Shown piece after piece: positions 8,153 to 16,470 of a stretch of 64,000 bases of DNA. A model generated the notes under the pieces. The model ran no database searches. It saw nothing but the letters and a program-made list of their open reading frames with translations, and was not told where the DNA came from. Numbering within the stretch: position 1 is the stretch's first letter; every line of letters begins with the position of its first letter. This DNA comes from JAGQWW01 sp041392845 (GTDB taxonomy: Bacteria; Bacteroidota; Bacteroidia; Chitinophagales; Saprospiraceae), in the NCBI GenBank assembly GCA_041392845.1, contig JAWKLG010000024.1:44898-108897 (forward strand), read 5' to 3'. Position numbers and translations under genes: made by a program.

Positions 8153-9727
8153 CTACCCCTTCTTATCTATCTCAATCACACTCGCCACCACATTTTTACC
8201 ATTCAAATTGGCATTGAATTCAACAGCTCCGTCACGGTCAGTTCCAAACTTCACATTCTGAACGGCTTCTGAACGAACGGCATCCATTACCTTGTCTACA
8301 TAATTTCTTTGGCGACTGGAATTGATGATATCATTTAAAGCTTTGTAATTCAATTCAGCTTTTGAAACAACGACTGCTATTCGGTCTCGGGAGCCGATAT
8401 TGTCAGGCGTCATGGAAAAGTCTTTTGGGAAAACCCTTGTACCCAGAATTCCACAATAGGCAGAATGTTTTTCAGTATAAGGGAACAGCACGTAAGAAGA
8501 CCTGTCAGACTCTTCTCCAAAAACGTAGATATAACTTTCTACACTATTGGTCACAGCTACCTTAAACTTCTGCCCAACAGAAAGCGGACGGGTCGTAGCG
8601 AAAGAATTGTTTCCAATAGAACGAAGTGGAATCAAACTTTGGCTTTCATTGTCTACCAAACCAAACTTCACGGCCAATTTATTGGGATCCATGTTTTCGG
8701 AACTGCCCATCGGATACAATCCATAAGCTTCCTTGGTGAAGTTCTGAAAATCTTTGTAACGAACCCAGGCGACTCCGTTGTCGCCCCATTCCGGGCCCCA
8801 GCTGTTCATAATTTGAAAAGATCCACCGTCCAGATTGTCATCATATCCAATTACACACATGGCATGACCACTGAATCCGTATCCGGAATAATCTCGCTGG
8901 GTAGGATTCCAAACCTTTTTTCCCATCATGTTTTGCATAAAGGTTCCTCCGACCATCATTCCGATGACCACAGGAGCTCCTTGGGCAAGGTTTTGTTTCA
9001 TTGCCTGAATATCAGGACGGTAATCACTGGCACTGATCGTCAAACGATTGTATCCTTTGATTCGGAAGTTTTGTGCTTCCTGCAACTGGCTTTGGCTGGG
9101 TTTTTTGGAGCAGCTTCTTTCATCATATCCAAATTTTGAAAAAGGAAGCACACCTCCTTCATGCATGGTTTCCATGGCATTCCGCATGTATGCACCCTGA
9201 CAACCATCCAAAGCAATTTGATTGTATAAAAAAGACGGACTGAATGTCACAGAATTAGGATTGGCTCCGGTAGCTCTGGCCTGAAGAATGGTTCGTGCTG
9301 CATAGCTGCTCGCCCATCCTACACAAGAACCCTGATTACCCTGATGTGAACGATTAGGAGCGTATTTCAAAAGAGAAGCCTGAGCTGGCAGCCTTGGAGC
9401 ACCATAAGAACTGGAAAGTGGTTCGAAAACTTCGGCTTTGTCAAATTCTTCTTCGCTTAGGGTTGCGCCAAAAGAGAATTGACTGTTTTCGGTATCATCA
9501 TAGCCAACCTGGGACATTTCTCCCATGCAGCCATCAAAAAAGCCAAGGAAATATAAAACACCTCCAATCAGGACAATTGGAATCAACAACTTTGGCTTTT
9601 TGAATAAAAACATCAAAATAAAAGGAAGGATCTTCATCAATCCTCCGCCTGATCCACCACCCTGATTGTTTCCTCTGTTTTGATTTTGATTTGGACGCTG
9701 TGGGTCCTGTTCCATTCTGATTGGCAT
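8153..9727 (-). CDS. membrane-anchored C1 (papain) family protease with DUF4384 domain
   Basis: A 524-residue protein. The N-terminal 30 residues are Gln/Asn/Gly-rich, followed by hydrophobic segments (about 32-42 and 48-63) that anchor it. The papain-like domain (about 110-340) keeps the active-site residues: Cys135 in NQGSCVGWAS, His288 in SGHAMCVIGY and Asn308 in FQIMNSWGPEWGDNG. A C-terminal region (about 370-420, VGQKFKVAVTNSVESYIYVFGE) matches the DUF4384 fold, a module found fused to proteases and kinases. The catalytic domain should face the periplasm or cell surface. An alternative start at Met5 is possible. The gene is single and divergent from the cohesin-like lipoprotein at 9891. 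The substrate is unknown. Confidence 0.88.
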   Translation of the reverse strand: MPIRMEQDPQRPNQNQNRGNNQGGGSGGGLMKILPFILMFLFKKPKLLIPIVLIGGVLYFLGFFDGCMGEMSQVGYDDTENSQFSFGATLSEEEFDKAEVFEPLSSSYGAPRLPAQASLLKYAPNRSHQGNQGSCVGWASSYAARTILQARATGANPNSVTFSPSFLYNQIALDGCQGAYMRNAMETMHEGGVLPFSKFGYDERSCSKKPSQSQLQEAQNFRIKGYNRLTISASDYRPDIQAMKQNLAQGAPVVIGMMVGGTFMQNMMGKKVWNPTQRDYSGYGFSGHAMCVIGYDDNLDGGSFQIMNSWGPEWGDNGVAWVRYKDFQNFTKEAYGLYPMGSSENMDPNKLAVKFGLVDNESQSLIPLRSIGNNSFATTRPLSVGQKFKVAVTNSVESYIYVFGEESDRSSYVLFPYTEKHSAYCGILGTRVFPKDFSMTPDNIGSRDRIAVVVSKAELNYKALNDIINSSRQRNYVDKVMDAVRSEAVQNVKFGTDRDGAVEFNANLNGKNVVASVIEIDKKG

Positions 9728-9890
9728 GATTCAATAGTTTTTTTGCCTGGGTTAAAAACAAAGACGGAAATAAACCGTATTATTTAACAGCCCTAAAATT
9801 AATATTTCAGGGCAAACCCTTACTATTAAATGCAAATTTTAGAAGAGATTTGAACCTTTAATTCTACAAAATCTGATTCAAAAAACCGAT

Positions 9891-10457
9891 ATGAAACAGT
9901 TCCTTTTATCCTTATTGACTTTGACCATTTTGTCACTGGTAAATTGTTCTTCAGAAACCGGAAGTTCTTCCGGAACTTCTGCCGGCGATTCTGGTGCAGC
10001 TTCTACTTCAGGTACTTATACTCCAACGACTCAGACCTCACTGGGAATGATTCTTCCCGATACCGTCGTTGAAGCAGGAAGCTCATTTTGTGTTCCTATG
10101 ACAGTAAAGGATTTCAAGAATATCGTTTCCATGCAACACAGCATCAATTGGGATCCGAAAGTGTTGAAGTTTGAAAAATTGCAATCATTCGGACTTCCCA
10201 ACCTTTCCGAAGCAAACTTCGGTGCCACCAAAACAGAACAAGGACTCCTGGGAATTTCATGGTACGATGCCAGCTTGAAAGGAATCACTCTGAACGACAA
10301 TAGTAAAATCTACGAAATTTGCTTCCAAACCATTGGCATTTCCGGAGCTTCCACCAAACTCCGCATCACCAATGATCCGGTTATCGTGGAAGTATCCAAC
10401 AGCGATGAAAAATTATTGGGAATCCCGACCGGGAATGGGCAGGTGAAGGTGAAGTAA
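9891..10457 (+). CDS. cohesin-domain lipoprotein
   Basis: A 188-residue protein with a lipoprotein signal (LSLVNCSS, Cys19 lipidated), a low-complexity Ser/Gly/Thr linker (residues 20-50) and a cohesin-type beta-sandwich (about 52-186). Typical marks are the opening VEAGSSFCVPMTVKDFKNIVSMQHSINWDP, then WYDASLKGITL, and the ending GQVKVK. Cohesin domains in cellulosomes bind dockerins, but many isolated ones in Bacteroidota have no known partner. I see no dockerin in this window. It is a single gene, followed directly by heptanucleotide repeat arrays. Confidence 0.8.
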   Translation: MKQFLLSLLTLTILSLVNCSSETGSSSGTSAGDSGAASTSGTYTPTTQTSLGMILPDTVVEAGSSFCVPMTVKDFKNIVSMQHSINWDPKVLKFEKLQSFGLPNLSEANFGATKTEQGLLGISWYDASLKGITLNDNSKIYEICFQTIGISGASTKLRITNDPVIVEVSNSDEKLLGIPTGNGQVKVK

Positions 10458-10466
10458 GATCGGAAG

Positions 10467-10507
10467 CTCGGTGTCTTGTTGGCTCGGTTCTCGTTGGCTC
10501 GTTGGCT
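10467..10507 (+). repeat. GGCTCGT array (7/8-bp period)
   Basis: CTCG or a near variant recurs at 10467, 10475, 10483, 10490 and 10498. The array begins 10 nt after the stop codon of the cohesin-like gene. GCTCG is on that gene's coding strand, the same orientation as at the other sites of this family. Confidence 0.7.
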
Positions 10508-10548
10508 ATCATATAACAGCTCGAATAATCACCTGATTGTCTGGAGGT

Positions 10549-10605
10549 TACGCTATTCGCCATTCGAAGTTCGCTTTTCGTTTTTTAAAGGCCTCGTAAA
10601 TCGTA
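10549..10605. repeat. heptanucleotide arrays (TTCGNNN, then CGTAAAT)
   Basis: TTCG recurs at 10556, 10563, 10570 and 10577, exactly 7 bp apart. Then CGTA recurs at 10595 and 10602. The two unit types follow each other in the same order as at 836-908 and 24112-24187. Confidence 0.8.
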
Positions 10606-10864
10606 AATTCCACAAATACCAGTTGGAAAGCTCCTTCAGCCTGTTATTCTACTTGTAATATGGGAAATTCCCATCAAGGAACTAATAGCTTTGGGCTGGA
10701 CAACTTGATCTTACAGGTTGGTTGCGGCAACTAAGGGATGAGTATTTCTTATTAAGCAATAATATTAAGTATCCAATTAGGATGTAAAAAAAGTTAGCAC
10801 AAATTGAGATTTGTAAACTTTAATTATGAAATCCAATATTTAGAAACCTTTTTGCGAGTACACT

Positions 10865-10890
10865 AGCAAACGAGCTACTAGCTAACGAGA
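10865..10890 (-). repeat. GCTCGTT/GCTAGT array abutting a stop codon
   Basis: Read on the minus strand, the TGA stop of the MlaD-like gene is followed at once by TCTCGTTAGCTAGTAGCTCG and related units with a 7-8 bp period. It belongs to the GCTCG family and again has GCTCG on the coding strand of the upstream gene. Confidence 0.65.
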
Positions 10891-11907
10891 TCATTTCCCC
10901 TCTTCCGGCTCCTCGTAAGGAATCTGTTTTTTAGAGAGAATTCTGGTGTACCTTTTAGGATTCAGACGCACATCTTCCAACAACAAATCCAGGTTTTGGG
11001 AAGCTGAATTCAGGTTGTCGTACAATTCTTTGTCGTTGACCAATTGAGCAAGGGTGCCGTTTCCGCTTTTTACTTTTTCTAAAATGGCTCCCAAATCTGC
11101 AACTGCTTTATCAGCAGAAGCCATGGTAGAGCTCAATTTATCTATGGCCCCATTGGCTTTGTCCATCGTCTTTGGAAGGTCCATGGCAGTAAGCTGGGAA
11201 GTAAAGGTATCAGAGTTGTTTAAGATATTTTCAATCTGCTCATTTTTATCCTTGATGTTTCCCGTGATGGAAGCAAGGTTGCTTAATGTTGCAGCAATAC
11301 TGGTTTTGGAGACACGCATCAATTGATCCAACTGCGCGGTGGTTGATTTCAGGTTTTCAAGGGTAATTTGAATATCTGTCAAACTCTTTCCAAGTTCACT
11401 ATCCTTTTCGTTTAATTTGACACCAATGCTATCCATAATGTCACCGATTCCTTCGCCTAGAGCACTGGTATAATCTTTTACATCATCAACCGCCAACATG
11501 GAACCCAAAAGCCCTTTTGTTGCTCCGGTTAGATAATCTCCTGATTCCGCACAGTTTTCTCTGCAATAATTGTCGAATAAAAGATCTACTGCTTTCCCAC
11601 CCATAAGGCCGGTAGAGATTATTTGAGCAAAAGTAGTTTTGGGCAAGCTTAATTCTCGTTTCACTTCAATTTCAACCACGATTCTGGAGTAGTCTTCCGG
11701 TTTCAGATATACAGAAAGCACCGTACCAACCTGTAAACCATTGATGAGAACGGGAGCTCCTTTTTGAAGTTGGTCTACATTGTTATATTCGATATAGTAG
11801 AGATTATTTTCAGCGAAAACATCTTTCCCCTTTAGAAAATTGTATCCAAAAATGGCAATAACCAGTGCAATAACTGTAAAAATGCCAATCTTTAATTCCC
11901 TTCGCAT
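10891..11907 (-). CDS. MlaD/MCE family protein
   Basis: A 338-residue protein with one N-terminal membrane anchor (IGIFTVIALVIAIFGYNFL, residues 7-25). An MCE domain follows at about 38-115, seen in YIEYNNVDQLQKGAPVLINGLQVGTV and LPKTTFAQIISTGLMGGKAVDL. A long helical C-terminal region (about 150-310) of the kind seen in MCE proteins completes it. MCE proteins form hexameric rings that carry lipids between the inner and outer membrane. It is encoded 123 nt downstream of the amidase gene on the same strand, probably one transcript, and faces the lptD-like gene across the amidase. The ATPase and permease partners (MlaF/MlaE) are not in the window. Confidence 0.88.
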   Translation of the reverse strand: MRRELKIGIFTVIALVIAIFGYNFLKGKDVFAENNLYYIEYNNVDQLQKGAPVLINGLQVGTVLSVYLKPEDYSRIVVEIEVKRELSLPKTTFAQIISTGLMGGKAVDLLFDNYCRENCAESGDYLTGATKGLLGSMLAVDDVKDYTSALGEGIGDIMDSIGVKLNEKDSELGKSLTDIQITLENLKSTTAQLDQLMRVSKTSIAATLSNLASITGNIKDKNEQIENILNNSDTFTSQLTAMDLPKTMDKANGAIDKLSSTMASADKAVADLGAILEKVKSGNGTLAQLVNDKELYDNLNSASQNLDLLLEDVRLNPKRYTRILSKKQIPYEEPEEGK

Positions 11908-12030
11908 CAGGATGATTTGATTAATAAATAAACAACCGTTTTAAAGCGGCGCTAAAATAAGCCTAAATAATAAATCAGGGCATTTTAGACCACAATTAAA
12001 TCGGCATCTTCGATATTGTATGCTAGAGAT

Positions 12031-13392
12031 TTAGTTGGAAAGACTTCTGGCTTCTGCCAGACCAAGTTTAGAGCTGCCTTTATACGCCACTATGAAGCAA
12101 TCTTTGAAGTTTTTATTTTTCAATACTCCGGAAGTGTAATAAGCTGCATCGTAAGTAGAAAATCCTGTAACCTGGTATTTAAAGTATTCACCTTCCTGAA
12201 TCTCTTTTACCCTGTAGCCAACATCAGACCATCTGGGATTGTTCTCTCCCAAAGAAGTTTTTGAGGCTGCAAGTTGAATTCTGAATTCAACCACTTCTGG
12301 TTTATTGGCCTTCTCCGGCTTTTTTTCTTCTACCTTTGAAGCAACCGGAATAACCTTAGGCTCAGGTTTTACCTGTTTTTGAGGTTCAGCAGGTTTAGAA
12401 TTTTCTTTTTTAGGAATTTCTTTTTCAATGGTAATGGTACTACCCGGAGTTTCGCCTGTTGAAGCGAGCGACCCGGATGGTTTACCTACTTCTGCAAAAA
12501 TGGGTGTATCGGTTGGAGTAAAGGTCTCCACTTTGTCTTTATAATCTTTAAAAGCAAGATAAATGGCATTGGCTATTTTATCCTGTCCTTCTGCCGTCAA
12601 CAGAAAGGCTTCATCATTCGAATTGCTCAGATATCCGGTTTCTACCAGTACACTAGGCATAGTAGTTTCTCTTAAAACATGGAACCCGGCCTGTCTTACT
12701 CCTCGACTGCTATGTCCGTGTTTTTCACCGATATGTTTTTCAATATTTTCAGCCAGCAAAATACTTTGTTCTAAATGGGCAAGCTGATACGCTGAAAGAA
12801 TAATGTGTCCGGCAGTTGAATTAGGATCTACCGGATAATTTTTTTCATATCCTTCTTCTAAATAGATTACTTCATTTTCCCGCTTCGCAACAGCAAGATT
12901 GGCTTCAACACGGTGCAATCCTAAAACATAAGTTTCTGAGCCATTGATATGAGAAGCGCCAACGATATAATTACAATGGATGGAAATAAAAAGATCTGCA
13001 TTGTTTCTATTGGCAATGGCTGCTCTTTCGTGCAGGGGAATGAAAACATCATCGTCCCTGGTCATGATTACCTTTATAGTAGGATAATTATTATTGATTT
13101 CATTTTTAAGACGCTTGGCAACTCCTAGTGCTATTACCTTTTCTTTTGAATTTTTACCGCTGCATCCTCCATCCTTTCCTCCATGACCAGCATCGATAAC
13201 TACGGTTTTAATTTTATAATCAGCATTATTTTTTTTTCTAAGGGAATAGACAATCTCAACATTTTCTTCGTTAAAGCCAGCGTTTGACTCCTTAAAATCG
13301 ATAACAGAAGTTAGCGGGGAGTTAAAGTTGCCTGCAAAGACCAACGAAGTTGACAGGAAAAGTATCGAATTTAGCACCAATGTTTTCATCAT
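12031..13392 (-). CDS. N-acetylmuramoyl-L-alanine amidase with SPOR-like C-terminus
   Basis: A peptidoglycan amidase of the Amidase_3 type that cleaves the MurNAc-L-Ala bond. I start it at the Met-Met pair at 13392/13389 because this gives a clean signal peptide (KTLVLNSILFLSTSLVFAG); a longer frame back to 13476 adds a charged stretch before it. The catalytic domain shows the zinc ligands in VVIDAGHGGKDGG and SIHCNY, and VETGYLSNSNDE near its end. A Pro/Lys/Glu-rich linker follows. The last ~75 residues (FRIQLAASKTS to FIVAYKGSS) look like a SPOR domain, which binds denuded glycan at division sites. It is cotranscribed with the MlaD-like gene and divergent from the LptD-like gene. Confidence 0.9.
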   Translation of the reverse strand: MMKTLVLNSILFLSTSLVFAGNFNSPLTSVIDFKESNAGFNEENVEIVYSLRKKNNADYKIKTVVIDAGHGGKDGGCSGKNSKEKVIALGVAKRLKNEINNNYPTIKVIMTRDDDVFIPLHERAAIANRNNADLFISIHCNYIVGASHINGSETYVLGLHRVEANLAVAKRENEVIYLEEGYEKNYPVDPNSTAGHIILSAYQLAHLEQSILLAENIEKHIGEKHGHSSRGVRQAGFHVLRETTMPSVLVETGYLSNSNDEAFLLTAEGQDKIANAIYLAFKDYKDKVETFTPTDTPIFAEVGKPSGSLASTGETPGSTITIEKEIPKKENSKPAEPQKQVKPEPKVIPVASKVEEKKPEKANKPEVVEFRIQLAASKTSLGENNPRWSDVGYRVKEIQEGEYFKYQVTGFSTYDAAYYTSGVLKNKNFKDCFIVAYKGSSKLGLAEARSLSN

Positions 13393-13483
13393 AATTATCT
13401 TCGCGCCAGAATTTATTTTTCCGGCCTCATTTGGGTTCTGGGAAAATAAAGCAAAAACGACTGCAAAGTAACGCATAATTCAT

Positions 13484-16215
13484 TTGGAATCAAAGATTAA
13501 TATAACTGTATTAATGTTTTTTGCGCTGTTTACCAGCCTGTTAGGCCAAAATCCGGCCGACAGCCTGTTAAACGACACCAAGCAATTGGCAGTACCCTCC
13601 GTCGATTCTTTAATTCCTGACAGCTTACGACAAGACAGTCTGACCATTAGTCCTTCCTCTTTTGATGTCTCTGATGATGCACTCGATGATGAAGTGAATT
13701 ATGATGCGAAAGACAGTATGATCTATGACATCAAAAATAAAAAGGTCCATTTATACGGAGATGCTATCGTAGATTATACTTCCATACATTTAGAAGCTGG
13801 GTACATAGTGTTTGATTGGGAAGCCAATACTGTTACTGCAGAAGAATTTCCGGACAGTACAGGATTGCCTGCAGGAACGCCATCATTTAGTGATGGCGGA
13901 GAAAATTTTGATGCCAAAAAGATCCGCTACAATTTTAAATCCAGAAAGGGAATCATCTATGAGGCTGTTACCCAACAAAATGACCTATATGTAAGGAGTG
14001 AAGTGGGTAAATTTGTAAGTGCCCAACCCGGACCGGATTCTACAGAGACCGATGATGTTATTTATAGTAAAAATGCCATTTTCACTTCCTGTGATGCAGA
14101 GGTCCCACACTACGGGATCCGAAGCAACAAACAAAAGGTAGTTCCTAATAAAACTGTTGTAGTAGGACCTTCCAACCTTGAAATCGGAGGAGTCCCTACC
14201 CCATTGGTTTTACCATTTGGTTTTTTTCCGATTACCAGTAGGGCAAGAGCGGGTCTGGTTTTTCCATCGGATTACCAGTGGGATCCAAATTTTGGATTTG
14301 GATTGTCAGATGTTGGATTTTTTACTCCTCTTGGCCAATACGCCAATTTAAAGGTTACCGGTGAGGTATATTTTAAAAACAGATGGGGATTAAATTTAAA
14401 TTCCAGCTACAAGAAAAAATATAAATTCAACGGGAGTGCCACTTTAAACTACGCCTCCTTTGCAGAAGAAGTCGGAGATGGAGCACTGGAAGAGAGGAAA
14501 GCATTTAGTTTCAGATGGAACCACCAACAAGATCCAAACGCACATCCAACCATGAATTTCTCCGGAAATGTTGACATTTCCACCAACAACTTCAATCGTG
14601 CTTTGCGAAACGATGCAAATAACGTTTTGAACAACACCTTAAATTCTAATTTAAACTATTCTTACAGACCCAAAGACAAACCCTTTAATTTCACAGCAGG
14701 ATTTGACCATAGCCAAAACAACCTGTCACGTCAGATTACTTTCAATTTTCCAAATCTGAATTTTCAAACCCAAAGGATATACCCCTTTAAACAAAAAGGG
14801 AAAGGGTCGAAAGAAGATTGGTATGAAAAGCTTGGTTTCACTTACAGGGCAAATGCCAAAAACCGCTACACTGACACAGATACCACCCTTTTCCAGGGAA
14901 ATTGGATAAACAGAATGCAATATGGTGCGCAACATGATGTCAATGCTGACATTACCTTAAATGTTTTGAAGTATTTCAGGGTTAGCCCACGGGTCAGTTA
15001 TGGAGAGACTTATTATTTTCAACAATTAGAAAGAACTTTTGACCCTACTACTCTAATAGATTCTGTAAACGTAGTTTACAATGAAGACTCATCTGAGTAT
15101 CAAATAATATACGACACAACCTATGGTCAAATAATCAACGACACGCTAGACCTTTTCAAACCATATAGAAGGTTTGATGCCGGGGTAACCGTCAATTTTG
15201 ATCTTTTTGGTACCATGTTGTTTAAAAAAGGATGGCTTAGAGGATTGAGACATTACGCCAAACCAAGTATCTCTTTAAACTATGCACCAAATTACAGGGA
15301 TCCGGGACTAGGATACATTGATTCAGTCGACACTGACAATCGGGCAGAATTCAATGAACGGATTGAATATAACAGATTCCTGGGAGGGGTCTATTCCACG
15401 CCAAGCATACGGGACAAACAAGCTACCATTGGATTTGGAATCAACAATATTTTCCAGGCAAAATATTTCTCAAAGAAAGATTCTACCATCAAGTACTTTA
15501 ACCTGGCTGATGAATTCTCTTAAATGGTTCTTACAATACCGTTGCAGATTCACTCAATTGGTCACAAATCAATGTACGACTGCGTGGAAATTGGTTTAAA
15601 AACCTTTTGAACGTTACAATCACCGCCCGATTTGACCCTTACCTCGCAGATGAACGTGGAAGGAGAATCAATACATTTGCCTGGGACAAATACAAACGTC
15701 CTTTGGAATTTGTGCAAGCAAGCTTGCCTGTAGCCAATACCCTTACCGTATCAAAAATCAGAGGATGGTTTGGAAAAGAAGAGGAAGAAAGTCCACAAGA
15801 AGAAGAAAAGCCCAAAACAGGCCCTAATTCACTCGCAGATGCATCCTCTACTGAAGATTTTTTCAGGCTGTTTGACAATTTCTCAATCTCCCATAATATA
15901 GTCTTTGACCTAAGCAGAATTGATGGGAAAGACACCTTTAGAATCACCACCAACTCCCTACGACTGACCGGTAAAATCCAATTAACGAAAAACTGGAGGT
16001 TCAATCTGAACAATATCAGTTACGATTTCAAATCCAATAAACTGGTCTATCCTGAATTTGGAATTTACCGCGACCTTCATTGTTGGGAAATGGGACTCAA
16101 CTGGCAACCGCAAAGAGGAACCTACTCCTTTTACCTCCGCGTAAAACCAGGAACGCTTGGCTTCTTGGAAGTACCTTATCAACAACAACAACTCGGCCGA
16201 TTCCAGGGATTCTAG
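13484..16215 (+). CDS. lptD: LptD/OstA-like outer-membrane LPS assembly protein, interrupted by a 1-nt frameshift
   Basis: A protein of about 910 residues in two frames. The first part (13484-15523) has a signal peptide ending LLGQ, an OstA-like N-terminal domain (about 80-190, NKKVHLYGDAIVDYTSIHLEAG) and the start of the LptD barrel (GGVPTPLVLPFGFFPITSRARAGLVFPS). At 15520-15522 the reading reaches TAA. Adding one T in the short T-run there gives DEFSLNGSYNTVADSLNWSQ and continues without break to 16215. LptD inserts lipopolysaccharide into the outer leaflet and is usually essential, so a consensus error is more likely than a dead gene. The start is TTG at 13484, or ATG at 13514 with a shorter signal peptide. 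The neighbouring amidase and MlaD genes form an envelope cluster. Confidence 0.82.
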
Positions 16216-16218
16216 GAG

Positions 16219-16275
16219 CTCGTTTGCTCGTGGGATCGTGGCTCGTTTGCTCGTGGCTCGTGGCTCGTTTTTTTG
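16219..16275 (+). repeat. GGCTCGT array (7/8-bp period) at a gene end
   Basis: CTCG or ATCG recurs at 16219, 16227, 16235, 16242, 16250, 16257 and 16264. The array begins 4 nt after the TAG of the LptD-like gene, with GCTCG on its coding strand. Confidence 0.75.
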
Positions 16276-16406
16276 GATGATTGAGGGTGGTTGGGACTTA
16301 TAAGAAAACCTTGCGTCCTCAATGGCTCGTTGGCCCAAATAGATTTTACAAATTATTTTTCATTCGTCGTTCCAGGGTTGGCGCAGCCAACCCCTACTTT
16401 TCAGCC

Positions 16407-16470
16407 TACCCAGCACCTAGAACCCAGCACCTAGCACCCAGAACCCAGAACCCAGAACCCAGCACCCAGA
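16407..16470 (-). repeat. TNCTGGG heptanucleotide array abutting the secA stop codon
   Basis: On the plus strand AG recurs at 16412, 16419, 16426, 16433, 16440, 16447, 16454, 16461 and 16468, nine units exactly 7 bp apart (ACCCAGN/ACCTAGN). Read in the secA direction, TGA is followed immediately by TCTGGGTGCTGGGTTCTGGG and more units. Runs of GGG with 4-nt spacers form a G-quadruplex-type motif on the secA coding strand. Confidence 0.85.

Larger units (their letters stand above)
10458..10890. other. 433-bp intergenic region between convergent genes, repeat-rich
   Basis: No credible gene. It holds arrays at 10467-10507, 10549-10605 and 10865-10890 (listed separately), and a short palindrome ATGGGAAATTCCCAT at 10660-10674. 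The stretch 10680-10860 has no repeats. It contains a short open frame (QLRDEYFLLSNN) that could be a gene remnant but cannot be assigned. Confidence 0.6.

Noticed and set aside
8465..9139. 224-residue open frame on the plus strand inside the papain-like protease gene
   Set aside because: Antisense to a gene with intact catalytic motifs; no recognisable motif of its own.
12031..13476. longer start of the amidase gene at 13476
   Set aside because: The upstream 28 residues are not a leader and the true signal peptide starts at the Met-Met pair at 13392/13389.
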